This document shows positions 34,759 through 43,390 of a DNA stretch of 64,000 nt, piece after piece. Within the stretch, counting starts at the first letter, position 1. Each line of letters opens with the position of its first letter. The notes beneath the pieces are model-generated. The model saw only the letters and a list, made by a program, of their open reading frames with translations. It did no database searches and was not told where the DNA came from. The translations under genes and the position numbers were made by a program. Source of the DNA: Promethearchaeota archaeon (GTDB lineage: Archaea > Asgardarchaeota > Lokiarchaeia > Sigyniarchaeales > SOKP01); contig JAHPZJ010000014.1 of the NCBI GenBank assembly GCA_019058245.1, forward strand, positions 51,085 through 115,084. The letters run 5' to 3'.

Positions 34759-35178
34759 ATGGCTGAACAGTTATTAGATGAGATGATACAGAAAATAAAT
34801 CAAATTATGGCTTCTTTAGATGGAACTATAGCACAAATTAACCAAATGAGTGGAGCTATTAATCAAATGACTCAAAACTTTTCTGAACAAACAGTTGCAA
34901 TGACAGAAAATATTAGATTAATTGTAGAAGTCTTAAAACAATTTAGAGTACAATCTAGTAAAAATTTGCAGGAACTTTCAGATGATTTTAACCAAAAAGT
35001 CAAAGAACTGTGGGATAAAAAATCTATCGAAGCAATTACAGAAGAAGAAAAGAAAACAATTGGGATTATAAAAAAAGCTTCAAAAGCAGTGACCGATAAT
35101 CTCTATTTTGCTCAATTACTAAACATCATACAATCTATAAGAGAAGAAACAAATAGAATAATTAGTGCTAATCAATAA
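34759..35178 (+). CDS. Coiled-coil protein, companion of the upstream gene
   Basis: 139 residues from ATG 34759, with AGGGTGA upstream (an in-frame GTG at 34750 is less likely). Glutamine- and methionine-rich heptads (INQIMASLDGTIAQINQMSG) precede a helical tail. It resembles the upstream protein in length and coiled-coil form, but sequence homology is not obvious by eye. Confidence 0.55.
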   Translation: MAEQLLDEMIQKINQIMASLDGTIAQINQMSGAINQMTQNFSEQTVAMTENIRLIVEVLKQFRVQSSKNLQELSDDFNQKVKELWDKKSIEAITEEEKKTIGIIKKASKAVTDNLYFAQLLNIIQSIREETNRIISANQ

Positions 35179-35253
35179 TAAATTTTTAATTTTTTTCTAC
35201 TTATTCTCAATTTAGATTAATAAATAAAACATAAAAAAGGTGGAATTTTACTC

Positions 35254-36159
35254 ATGCCAATGGGGTGTTTTGTGATACTGCTTCCCAATGACGCTGATTA
35301 TAGGGTATTGGGATATTATTTTAAGGAGAGTAAATCAGAATTTGAAATTTCAAATGATTTATTTCTTAGACTTAATCTTGATCATTCAAAAAATGAATAT
35401 AATTTATTAAAATTGAAGGATTATCAAATTTTCTCATATCTCCATAGTTTTAAGGGTAAATTAACGCGAAAGGCATCTGGACTTATCATTGGTCTCCTCT
35501 TAAATGAGAATGATGAACTAGAACAATTCCGATCATCTCTTAAAGCAGGAGCAGAAGCATTTGAAATTCCAAGTCTCGATATTTTAACAAAATCCAAAGA
35601 TGAATTTGAAATGCTGTTAAAGGATATTTACTTAGAACATTTAGAACCCTTAATGGATAGCTTAGAACCTGAAGCTCTAAAAAATAACGTTATTAATATC
35701 ACTAAATTTATGCTTAGTGGCGGAAAAAAAGAAAGAAAAACTGCTCAAGAGCTCCTCGAAAAAATTGAAATAGGAGAACATAAAAAAATCTCAGAATGGT
35801 ACGAAATAGCTGAAAATGCGATTAAAACGTTAGATTATGAGAAAGCAGGTAAATTTTACTTAAAAGCAGCTGAAATGGCTGAAGCTTTATTTGTAATGGA
35901 TATTGCAACCTTCCTTAAAGAAAAAGGTGTTTTTTCTAAGCAGTTTCCCGATCTATTAAAAGAAAGGGAAAAAATTGTACAAGAGGCTCGAAATGCCCTT
36001 AGAAATGAAGATTTTCATCAAGCATATACCTTTTACAGAAAAGCAAGCATAATTTCTAAAAAACTTATCCAATATGATAAAGAAGAGGAATATAGGTTAA
36101 AATCAAAAGCATTAGAAGATTTTTATAAAATTGATGAAAAATATAGAAAAAATAAATAA
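35254..36159 (+). CDS. Longin-like N-terminus with TPR/MIT-like helical C-terminus
   Basis: 301 residues. Residues ~1-105 show the strand-strand-helix rhythm of a longin or roadblock-like domain (CFVILLPNDADYRVLGYY, then FKGKLTRKASGLIIGLLL). Residues ~165-295 form helical repeats (AENAIKTLDYEKAGKFYLKA, then ALRNEDFHQAYTFYRKAS), like TPR, MIT or SNAP-type repeats. Such combinations suit membrane-trafficking adaptors. Third member of the cluster with two coiled-coil proteins. Assignment is structural inference only. Confidence 0.45.
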   Translation: MPMGCFVILLPNDADYRVLGYYFKESKSEFEISNDLFLRLNLDHSKNEYNLLKLKDYQIFSYLHSFKGKLTRKASGLIIGLLLNENDELEQFRSSLKAGAEAFEIPSLDILTKSKDEFEMLLKDIYLEHLEPLMDSLEPEALKNNVINITKFMLSGGKKERKTAQELLEKIEIGEHKKISEWYEIAENAIKTLDYEKAGKFYLKAAEMAEALFVMDIATFLKEKGVFSKQFPDLLKEREKIVQEARNALRNEDFHQAYTFYRKASIISKKLIQYDKEEEYRLKSKALEDFYKIDEKYRKNK

Positions 36160-36226
36160 ATTTCTCTTGCTTAATTTGATATAAATACAATCTACATACA
36201 CTCTTATTTTTTTCTCGATTAGACAC

Positions 36227-37057
36227 ATGGTAGGTTTTAATCAAAAGGTAATTTGTTTACTGACTGATTTTGGCTTAAAAGGACAACATTATATTGCAAG
36301 TATGAAAGCAGTGATTTTAAAAATAAATCATAATATTACAATAATTGATCTTTCTCATCAAATTACTCCTTATTCTATAATCGAAGCCTCTTACATATTA
36401 AAAACAACATATAAATATTTTCCTGAAGGAACTGTATTTATACTTGTAGTGGATCCTGGAGTTGGAGGATCTCGAGAAATATTAGCATTTAAAACTGTGT
36501 CAAACTATTATTTTATTGGACCAAATAATGGTATATTTTCAGAAACTTTTACCGATATCATATCTGAATGTGTAGAAATTCAAAATGATGAATTCTTTCA
36601 AACACCAATTTCTAATACATTTCATGGGAGGGATATCATGGCTCCTGTTGGAGCATATTTACTCTCTGGTATTCCCTTAACTAGATTTGGACCACAATTT
36701 AACCCTTGTAATATAATAGAAACCCCTAGTGTTTACAAAATAGATAGAGATATGAAATCCATTCAATGCATAATTCAATATATCGATTCTTTTGGAAATG
36801 GGACTACAAACATTCCAATTTTGAATAATAAAATAGTAAATAGTGAATTAGTGCTAAAGGAAAATACAAAAATAAAAGTAATTATCAAGGAAAATACGTA
36901 TGAAGGACAAATTGTCTCTCATTTCTCGAATATTCCAATTAAATCAATGCTTTTACTTATTGGATCAACAGGTTTTCTTGAAATTTCACTTAATCAGGCA
37001 AATGCTTCAAAAGAATTAGGTTTTAACGTTGGTGATACTATAACAATAAATTTTTAG
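36227..37057 (+). CDS. S-adenosylmethionine hydroxide adenosyltransferase (DUF62)
   Basis: 276 residues. LLTDFGLKGQHYIASMKAVI, then DLSHQITPYSIIEASYIL, LVVDPGVGGSREIL and NTFHGRDIMAPVGAYL are the signature blocks of DUF62 (SAM hydrolase/SalL-like). The enzyme cleaves SAM to adenosine and methionine. It leads a run with the Nudix-NadM gene 17 bp downstream. Confidence 0.88.
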   Translation: MVGFNQKVICLLTDFGLKGQHYIASMKAVILKINHNITIIDLSHQITPYSIIEASYILKTTYKYFPEGTVFILVVDPGVGGSREILAFKTVSNYYFIGPNNGIFSETFTDIISECVEIQNDEFFQTPISNTFHGRDIMAPVGAYLLSGIPLTRFGPQFNPCNIIETPSVYKIDRDMKSIQCIIQYIDSFGNGTTNIPILNNKIVNSELVLKENTKIKVIIKENTYEGQIVSHFSNIPIKSMLLLIGSTGFLEISLNQANASKELGFNVGDTITINF

Positions 37058-37074
37058 GGAGGAATTATAAACCT

Positions 37075-38208
37075 ATGGAAAATGAAATTCTGGCATGTAT
37101 AGAAAATAAAAATAAAAAATTTTTAGAATCAGGTCAAATTTCAAAATATATTTTTCCATTAGAACGTTCAGAGGCTCATAAAAAAAAAATCTGTCATCTA
37201 GTTACTAGGTTTTTTATAATATCACAAAATTCGAAAAAAAATCCATTTTATCTTATCCAAAAGCGAGGAAAAAATAAAAAGGAATTTCCTGGATATTATA
37301 CAGACTCATCTTCTGGACATGTAATTTGGGAGAAAAATTTGAATCTAAATAAAATCAAGCAGAATGCTATAAGAGAACTTGAAGAAGAATTTGGTATTCC
37401 CCCTAAAGCGATTCAAAAGATGAATTTTTATAATATATCTGATGAAGGAGACGAAATAGCCTATATTTTTTTAGGGATTGTTGATAAGAATATTCCATTA
37501 AAACCTAATCCAAAAGAGTTAGATGTTAAAGCAAGCAGGTTTTATAGTAGAACTGAACTTAATAATTTGCTAAAGAATGAAAAAAATGTTGACCACTCAA
37601 GAAAAATATGGAAAACTCTATTGAATACGGATATTATATCTCTTTTTAAGAATGAAAGTCAACATTCTTATGAGAATAAAGGCTCTGTTGCATTATTTAT
37701 TGGCAGGTTCCAACCATTACATCATGGTCATATTTATGTGCTTAACAATATTTTAAAATATTACAAAAAAGTTAAGATTGGAATAGGGAGTTCTCAACTT
37801 TCTTATACTCTAAATGATCCCTTTTCAAGTGAAGAAAGAAATAAATTTATTATTACCGCACTAAAAAAAAGAAATATTTCCTCTAAACAATATGAAATAT
37901 TTCCTATCCCTGATATATTCAATGCTAAAAAATGGGTGGATCATGTAATCTCTATTGTGGGGCAATTTAATTCAGTAATCTCTAATAGTGATTGGGTAAG
38001 AGAATTATTTTATAATAAAGGGATTAAGATTGAGAAGAAAATAACCATATTTAAAAAAAAATTTAATGGAAATCACATCAGAACATTAATGGTAAAAAAT
38101 GATAAAAAGTGGAGAAATTTAGTTCCCAAAGAAGTAATCAAATTAATAGAAGAGTTTGGGGGAATTGAACGATTAAAATCTTTATATGAACAAAAAAATA
38201 ACTTATGA
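37075..38208 (+). CDS. Nudix-NMN adenylyltransferase (NadM) fusion
   Basis: 377 residues. N-terminal Nudix domain (~35-200) with SSGHVIWEK...NAIRELEEEFGIPP as Nudix box. C-terminal NadM-type nucleotidyltransferase (~205-375) with GRFQPLHHGHIYVLNNIL (HxGH motif) and IGIGSSQLSYTLNDPFSSEE. NadM makes NAD from NMN. The Nudix part may act on ADP-ribose or NAD derivatives, as in bacterial NadM-Nudix proteins, where the domain order is reversed. Its stop overlaps the rtcA start by 4 bp. Confidence 0.85.
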   Translation: MENEILACIENKNKKFLESGQISKYIFPLERSEAHKKKICHLVTRFFIISQNSKKNPFYLIQKRGKNKKEFPGYYTDSSSGHVIWEKNLNLNKIKQNAIRELEEEFGIPPKAIQKMNFYNISDEGDEIAYIFLGIVDKNIPLKPNPKELDVKASRFYSRTELNNLLKNEKNVDHSRKIWKTLLNTDIISLFKNESQHSYENKGSVALFIGRFQPLHHGHIYVLNNILKYYKKVKIGIGSSQLSYTLNDPFSSEERNKFIITALKKRNISSKQYEIFPIPDIFNAKKWVDHVISIVGQFNSVISNSDWVRELFYNKGIKIEKKITIFKKKFNGNHIRTLMVKNDKKWRNLVPKEVIKLIEEFGGIERLKSLYEQKNNL

Positions 38209-39266
38209 ATGACTCAGAATTTTTAGAAATTGATGGATCCTTTGGAGAAGGTGGGGGTGCTATACTTCGATTAGCAGCAGGTCTTTCTATTCTAGTTAAA
38301 CGCCCAATCCGCATAAAGAATATTCGTGCAAATAGACCCAAACCTGGATTAAGATTACAACATCTAGTAGGATTAAAGACACTTGCAGAATTAACTAACA
38401 GCACCTTATCTAATTGTAAGGTAGGAACTGGAGACATTACATTATATCCTAAACAATCACTTAAAAATAAAATAAATGTTGAGATTGTTACAGCTGGGAG
38501 TATAGGGTTGTTACTTCAACCGATTCAAATTGCTTGTTTGGGATTTAATAAACCAGAAAAAATAGAGGTTCTTATAAATGGAGGGGGGACATTTGGCAAA
38601 TGGGCTCCAAGTCTTAATTATCTCAAAGAAGTAACGTATCAGATTTTTCAAAACCATGGTTTTAAAGTCGATATTAATATAGATAAACATGGATTTTATC
38701 CTAAAGGAGGTGCGAGAGTTAAGTGTACGTTATATCCTCCCAAAAATGAACTTAAACCAATAGTTTTAACGAAACTTGGAAAAATAGAAATAATTCATGG
38801 TAAAATAATTGTGACAAACCAATTAAAAAGCAAAAAAGTTGGAGAACGAATAAGACTCTCTGTCATTAACCAATTGAAGAAAGCATTAGATTTTGATATT
38901 AAACTCGATATTACATATGTAGATTCTTTAAGCTCGGGAGCGGGTCTTTCATTGTGGACATATTCAGATACAGGGGCTATTATTTCTTCAGGAACAATAT
39001 TAGGTGAACGTCATATTTCTTCAGAGAAGCTTGGAGAATTAGCTGCCAATGAACTTCTTAAATGTATTAGAAATAATATCCCTGTTGACAATTACTTAAG
39101 CGATCAACTAATTCCTTTCATGGGGTTCGTTAAAAAGCCATCAAAAATAAAAGTACTTGAGGTTACAAGTCATACTAAAACTAACCTGGAATTATTAAAA
39201 CTCTTTTTTAAAAGAGATTTTCTTATAAAAACAAAAAACACTTATTCTATAATTGAATTTCAATAA
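38205..39266 (+). CDS. rtcA: RNA 3'-terminal phosphate cyclase
   Basis: 353 residues. DGSFGEGGGAILRLAAGLSI, NIRANRPKPGLRLQH and GERHISSEKLGELAANEL identify RtcA, which converts RNA 3'-phosphates to 2',3'-cyclic phosphates using ATP. Such ends are substrates of the RtcB ligase used in archaeal tRNA splicing, notable beside heavily split tRNA genes. Translationally coupled (ATGA) to the Nudix-NadM gene. Confidence 0.93.
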   Translation: MNDSEFLEIDGSFGEGGGAILRLAAGLSILVKRPIRIKNIRANRPKPGLRLQHLVGLKTLAELTNSTLSNCKVGTGDITLYPKQSLKNKINVEIVTAGSIGLLLQPIQIACLGFNKPEKIEVLINGGGTFGKWAPSLNYLKEVTYQIFQNHGFKVDINIDKHGFYPKGGARVKCTLYPPKNELKPIVLTKLGKIEIIHGKIIVTNQLKSKKVGERIRLSVINQLKKALDFDIKLDITYVDSLSSGAGLSLWTYSDTGAIISSGTILGERHISSEKLGELAANELLKCIRNNIPVDNYLSDQLIPFMGFVKKPSKIKVLEVTSHTKTNLELLKLFFKRDFLIKTKNTYSIIEFQ

Positions 39267-39403
39267 TAAGTAAAAAATATGTGAGTAAAAAAGACTATTC
39301 AAAGATTATTTTAATTTAGATTTAATACAAAAATTAGAAGAAATTTTTATAAGATTATTTTATTATATGATTATTATAAAAATTATTAAATTTCCCTAGA
39401 AGA

Positions 39404-40351
39404 ATGTCTCAGACAGTTGCTGCATTTCAGCGTTGTCCTAGATGTGGAAATGAGAATAGTGCCGATATTTTTGCATGTAATTTCTGTGGATATCGATTAA
39501 AAATTGAAAAAATTGAAAAAATTAGTTTTTTTAGGAGATACGAAGCAGAATGGACTACGCCAGATCCATGGTATAAGAAAATTTTATATCTTATTATAAA
39601 TCCCCCAAGAGCCTTTCACGATATTAATCATAAAAGAAGTCAAGCTCCTGGGTGGTTAATTTTATTATTTATTGCACTATTATATGGGTTAATGGGCCTA
39701 GCTTTCTTTTCACATTTTAATATTGTGGCAATCTCAGATGATCCCCTTCGAGAATTCCTGTTTAATTTGAGTTTTTTTGTGTCTTTCTTTGTGTTTGGCT
39801 ATATTTTTCATTTAATTTATTTTGCAATTCTAATTTGGTTATTCACAAAAGGAGCTAATTATGCTGTAGGATTCTCAGATAGATTAGAAAAACGTTTTGG
39901 AGGAGTAAAAGAACAAAGGGATAAATATAAACAAACAGATGTGAGTCCGTTTAGTATTTATAAAGGGGGTACTATGTTACAATTGGAAGGGGCATATAAA
40001 TTTAGAATGATGTTATGTGCATTTATACCATTCGTATTAATATATGCTATTAAAATTCTAATTATCCTTGTTGGTTTTCAACCCGTGACCATTGGTGATG
40101 AAGATCTAACGGCTCAACAAGCACTTGATAATATCCCTATTTATTTTGATCTGATTTTCAATTCTCCAACCTGGGCTATTTTCGATATAATCGATGCGGT
40201 AATTATTGCATCTTGGGTACCAATTCTAATGACACTAGCAATAAGAGAACTAAGCAATTGTTCTACGACACGAGTGCTTGTCTCCACTATTATCATTGGT
40301 GTTATTGTAGCAATTATATTCTATTTTCTGCGTCCAACATTATTTGGTTAA
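39404..40351 (+). CDS. Zinc-ribbon Yip1-family membrane protein
   Basis: 315 residues. N-terminal zinc ribbon CPRCGNENSADIFACNFCGY (~13-32), then a Yip1-like membrane domain with about five spans (~85-105, ~118-150, ~205-225, ~258-278, ~290-310). The pre-membrane motif LIINPPRAFHDIN is typical of Yip1 proteins. Eukaryotic Yip1/YIPF proteins bind Rab GTPases in trafficking; archaeal members are of unknown role. It lies just before a Vps28 gene. Confidence 0.7.
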   Translation: MSQTVAAFQRCPRCGNENSADIFACNFCGYRLKIEKIEKISFFRRYEAEWTTPDPWYKKILYLIINPPRAFHDINHKRSQAPGWLILLFIALLYGLMGLAFFSHFNIVAISDDPLREFLFNLSFFVSFFVFGYIFHLIYFAILIWLFTKGANYAVGFSDRLEKRFGGVKEQRDKYKQTDVSPFSIYKGGTMLQLEGAYKFRMMLCAFIPFVLIYAIKILIILVGFQPVTIGDEDLTAQQALDNIPIYFDLIFNSPTWAIFDIIDAVIIASWVPILMTLAIRELSNCSTTRVLVSTIIIGVIVAIIFYFLRPTLFG

Positions 40352-40422
40352 ATTTATTAGCTCTTAATCCAAAGGATATATAAAAATCTGATTTTATTTT
40401 TTATTCTTTAACGAAGCACAAC

Positions 40423-41043
40423 ATGGGAGAAGATAATAATATTCCAGAAAATAATACCAAAATCGAATCTGAGCTTTTCGCTCTAGTAAAATCTATAACA
40501 AACCTAAACAAAAAATATCAAAAAGGTATAGTGAATGATAATTTTTTTAGGAAGGCTTTAAAAAACACAATGAATAATTTAGTAAAGCTACATATGATTT
40601 TAAAAGAAAAAAATATTCAGATGACAGGACTCTTACAAAAAATGAACCTTTCTCAAGAATACAACTCGATAATAGAAATCATAAATCACATGTCTTCTCT
40701 AAGTGTAACTGATAATACTGATGAGATAAAAAATAGAACATTTTTAGAATTGCCTGGTATTACCTCAGAAATCACCTCATCATTTATAACACTTATGGAT
40801 GCATTAACATTAGATGGATTAAGAAAGAAAGATTTAATTTTGAGATTATTTGAAGAATTAAATCAAAGTTTAAATAATTTTCCTGGATTAGATGATATTT
40901 TATCTGAAAGCAGGTCAATTCAAAAAAAAATTCAGTCTCATTTTGATGAATTTGGTGTAGATACAACCTTGAAGAAGGAAGTAATAGATAATCTTTATCT
41001 ATTATTTAAAGAATTTCAAAACAGGTTAAATCTAAAATCGTAA
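40423..41043 (+). CDS. vps28: ESCRT-I subunit Vps28 homologue
   Basis: 206 residues. Residues ~14-95 resemble the Vps28 core-binding region (ELFALVKSITNLNKKYQKGI as ELYAIIK..LEKAYIRD..). The C-terminal four-helix domain contains SSFITLMDALTLDGL and LNQSLNNFPGLDDI, closely like eukaryotic Vps28 (CFITxMDxLRL, then MxxLPPDF). Vps28 joins Vps23 and Vps37 in ESCRT-I and contacts ESCRT-II through the C-terminal domain. Asgard genomes are known to encode ESCRT-I parts. Other ESCRT genes are not in the window. Confidence 0.78.
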   Translation: MGEDNNIPENNTKIESELFALVKSITNLNKKYQKGIVNDNFFRKALKNTMNNLVKLHMILKEKNIQMTGLLQKMNLSQEYNSIIEIINHMSSLSVTDNTDEIKNRTFLELPGITSEITSSFITLMDALTLDGLRKKDLILRLFEELNQSLNNFPGLDDILSESRSIQKKIQSHFDEFGVDTTLKKEVIDNLYLLFKEFQNRLNLKS

Positions 41044-41128
41044 ATAAAATAATAAAATTAATATTTTTTTAGTAATTTAAATCCATAGAAACTTAATATT
41101 CAATACAGAAAAAAAAAAGGTAATATCA

Positions 41129-41398
41129 ATTCCACGTCCCGGCTTACGATCAAAAGCTCAAGCAAGAAAAAAATTGAGTACTCCAGGGAATAAAAATGTT
41201 ACTCATTACTGGAGAAAAAAACCTGAAAGAGCAAAATGTGCAATTTGCAAGAAGCCACTACAGTCAGTTCCAAGATTAAGACCTTCTAAAATGGTAAAAA
41301 CGCAAAAAACAGCAAGAAGAGCAAATAGAGTGGAAAGTGGAAGGTATTGTGCAAAATGTCTCCAAACCTTGATAAAAGAAGAAATTTGGAGTCAGTAA
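41129..41398 (+). CDS. rpl34e: Ribosomal protein eL34, AUU start
   Basis: Archaeal/eukaryotic L34e, about 90 residues. PRPGLRSKAQARKKLSTPG and CAICKKPL...YCAKCL (zinc ligands) are diagnostic. No ATG, GTG or TTG occurs between the in-frame TAA at 41078 and the conserved PRPG. ATT (41129) directly before CCA is the expected start, five bases after AAGGTAA. A downstream TTG at 41174 would remove 15 conserved residues. First gene of the usual eL34-cmk-eL14 set. Confidence 0.9.
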   Translation: MPRPGLRSKAQARKKLSTPGNKNVTHYWRKKPERAKCAICKKPLQSVPRLRPSKMVKTQKTARRANRVESGRYCAKCLQTLIKEEIWSQ

Positions 41399-41458
41399 TT
41401 AATATCTACTATTCTCGATAATCAAAGTTATTTTCAGTAAAAATTATACGTCATAACT

Positions 41459-42004
41459 ATGATCTTATCCATTTCAGGTCTTCATGGAACTGGAAAATCT
41501 ACAATTGGAAAGTTATTAGCTGCAAAATTGGGATTTCAATATTATAGCACTGGTCAGGCTTTTAGAGACTTAGCTCAAGATATGAATATGACATTAGAAG
41601 AATTTTCAAAATTTGTGGAAAAGAACCCTGAAATCGATAAAGATTTCGATAATAAAATAATAAAAATTGCTCAAGAAGGAAATATCATTGTTGATAGTCA
41701 ACTAAGTGGACACCTCCTAAAATCTATTGCTGACTTTAAAATTATGTTAATTTGTCCTGTAGAAATCAGAGTTAAACGAATGGCTGAAAGAGATGGCACT
41801 TCATACCAACAAAAGTTAAAAGAAACTCAATTACGAGAGAAATCGGAACTAGAGCGATTTAAACATCTCTATAATATAGATTTAAGTGATCAAAAGGAAA
41901 TCAAAAAACTCTATAACATAATTATAAATACTGAACCTCTCACTATTGAAGAAATTATAGAAAAGATAATCTTAGCTTTAGAAGAGAATAAATTAATTAC
42001 TTAG
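41459..42004 (+). CDS. cmk: Cytidylate kinase (archaeal type)
   Basis: 181 residues. P-loop GLHGTGKST (~7-15) and the archaeal CMK motif YYSTGQAFRDLAQDMNM. Phosphorylates CMP/dCMP. Its place between eL34 and eL14 is conserved in archaea and supports the call. Confidence 0.9.
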   Translation: MILSISGLHGTGKSTIGKLLAAKLGFQYYSTGQAFRDLAQDMNMTLEEFSKFVEKNPEIDKDFDNKIIKIAQEGNIIVDSQLSGHLLKSIADFKIMLICPVEIRVKRMAERDGTSYQQKLKETQLREKSELERFKHLYNIDLSDQKEIKKLYNIIINTEPLTIEEIIEKIILALEENKLIT

Positions 42005-42132
42005 TTTTAAAAATCATAAAAATTTTATTCTTGTTAATATTTTTTAAAACACTAAAAATTGTATTTGTATACTGGTGATGTTAAATAACCAGTTATAAAT
42101 AAGTATCTAAAAATAATTTGGTGACAAATTAT

Positions 42133-42405
42133 ATGAGTGTATATGATATTGGAAGATTATGCGTAAAAACTATGGGAAGAGAAGCAGGGCATTATTGTGT
42201 CATTGTTGATATAATAGATAAAAATTACCTGCTAATTGATGGTTTAAAGGTTCGAAGAAGAAGAGTGAATTATAACCACATAGAACCAATAGCAGATGTA
42301 TTGGACATTAAAAAAGGTGCTTCACACGATCAGGTAGAAGCGGCGATTAAAAAAGCTAAATTAAAAAAAAAAATGAGTGAAACTGTATCTATCCCCATCA
42401 AATAA
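42133..42405 (+). CDS. rpl14e: Ribosomal protein eL14
   Basis: 90 residues from ATG 42133 (MSVYDIGRLCVKTMGREAGH), the L14e signature; KOW-like fold with GLKVRRRRVNYNHIEPI. An upstream GTG/TTG pair (42118-42121) is in frame but would extend beyond the family start. Confidence 0.92.
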   Translation: MSVYDIGRLCVKTMGREAGHYCVIVDIIDKNYLLIDGLKVRRRRVNYNHIEPIADVLDIKKGASHDQVEAAIKKAKLKKKMSETVSIPIK

Positions 42406-42455
42406 ATTAATAAATTCGCATCCCAAATATTCTTTTATTCATTATTTTTTTTATT

Positions 42456-42586
42456 GCAACGGTTGCCTAGCCCGGTACGGCGCCGGCTTGGAGATAAATT
42501 CTTCCCAAAAAGCCGGTGTGGGTATCCACTCGGGGGTTCGAGCTATGAGGAAATTCTTCTTATAGGAATAAATCCCTCCCGTTGCG
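42456..42586 (+). tRNA. tRNA-Ser (GGA) with anticodon-loop and T-loop introns
   Basis: Acceptor GCAACGG (42456-42462) pairs with CCGTTGC (42579-42585), discriminator G, no encoded CCA. D arm GCC-TAGCCCGGTAC-GGC. Anticodon arm CCGGC-TTGGAGA-[17-nt intron within 42495-42511]-GCCGG gives anticodon GGA with a 37/38-type intron. Variable arm GTGG-GTAT-CCAC marks tRNA-Ser. T arm GGGGG-TTCGA-[30-nt intron, 42542-42571, with CTATGAG/CTTATAG hairpin]-AT-CCCTC. Spliced length 84 nt. The T-loop intron is at the same site as in tRNA-Sec and tRNA-Ile. Confidence 0.9.
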
Positions 42587-42613
42587 TTTTTCTATTTGTA
42601 TATCCGAAAAATC

Positions 42614-43219
42614 TTACACGTCCGGAAATTCCAAAGCTTTTGCTTTTTGTCCCGCAAACATGCCGCCCATTCCTCCAGAAGCTTGAGATTGAATCTTCAA
42701 TAATCTTTGAATAAACGTATTGATTCCCAATGAACATAAAAAATACCATGCTGTAAAATTAATCCAAATTTTTCCCGCACTTATAAGACCTCCAATAAGA
42801 GGAATATCGTTTGCATGCATCGGAGAAAGTGCCACCGGATGTCTCCCAAAAACAACCGAGTTCAAAATTCCAAAAATTATTATCATTGGAAGAAACGTTA
42901 CACAAGAAGGCTTTAATCTTTGAAGTGACATCCGTTGCTGGGTTTTCTTGACCATAATATCTTTACGTTCCCATCTTTTTCGAGCTTTTCTATATCGTTC
43001 AGGGTCGGTCTCTGCTAAATCAATTATCTTTTGTTTTTCTTCGTCATGTGCTTTGATTAATGCTTGTTTACGGTTAGTTTCTTCTGTGTCAACTAACCAT
43101 TTGGTTAAAAATGTGCTAATTAGTGCAGTTGCTGTAGATAGCAGTAATACAAATAGCATTGAACCAGGGGGCGTTCCTATCAAATTCACAAAGTCATTTT
43201 CAAAAAATAAAGATAACAT
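42614..43219 (-). CDS. EMC3/TMCO1-like (DUF106) membrane insertase homologue
   Basis: 201 residues, three membrane segments (~17-38, ~110-128, ~150-170) separated by a charged coiled coil (TEETNRKQALIKAHDEEKQK). This is the DUF106 layout of the Oxa1/YidC/Get1/EMC3 superfamily, which inserts membrane proteins. C-terminal Gly/Met-rich tail (GGMGGMFAGQ). It is downstream of secY on the same strand, matching the conserved archaeal secY neighbourhood. Confidence 0.88.
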   Translation of the reverse strand: MLSLFFENDFVNLIGTPPGSMLFVLLLSTATALISTFLTKWLVDTEETNRKQALIKAHDEEKQKIIDLAETDPERYRKARKRWERKDIMVKKTQQRMSLQRLKPSCVTFLPMIIIFGILNSVVFGRHPVALSPMHANDIPLIGGLISAGKIWINFTAWYFLCSLGINTFIQRLLKIQSQASGGMGGMFAGQKAKALEFPDV

Positions 43220-43390
43220 CTCTATCTGTATTTATATTGGAATTATTATAAAGTTTTCATAATATAGGCTATTCTTCTTGAAATGGAGAGTAATTAATTA
43301 ATATGGATTTATCACTCTTTTTAATCATAGTTATTATTGTATCTAGAATATTCTTATCAAATTAATCAGTAATAAGTATAAAGATGTTAA

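Noticed and set aside
42454..42714. Open frames across 42377-42714
   Set aside because: They run through the tRNA-Ser gene and the 3' end of the EMC3-like gene on the opposite strand, and have no family features.
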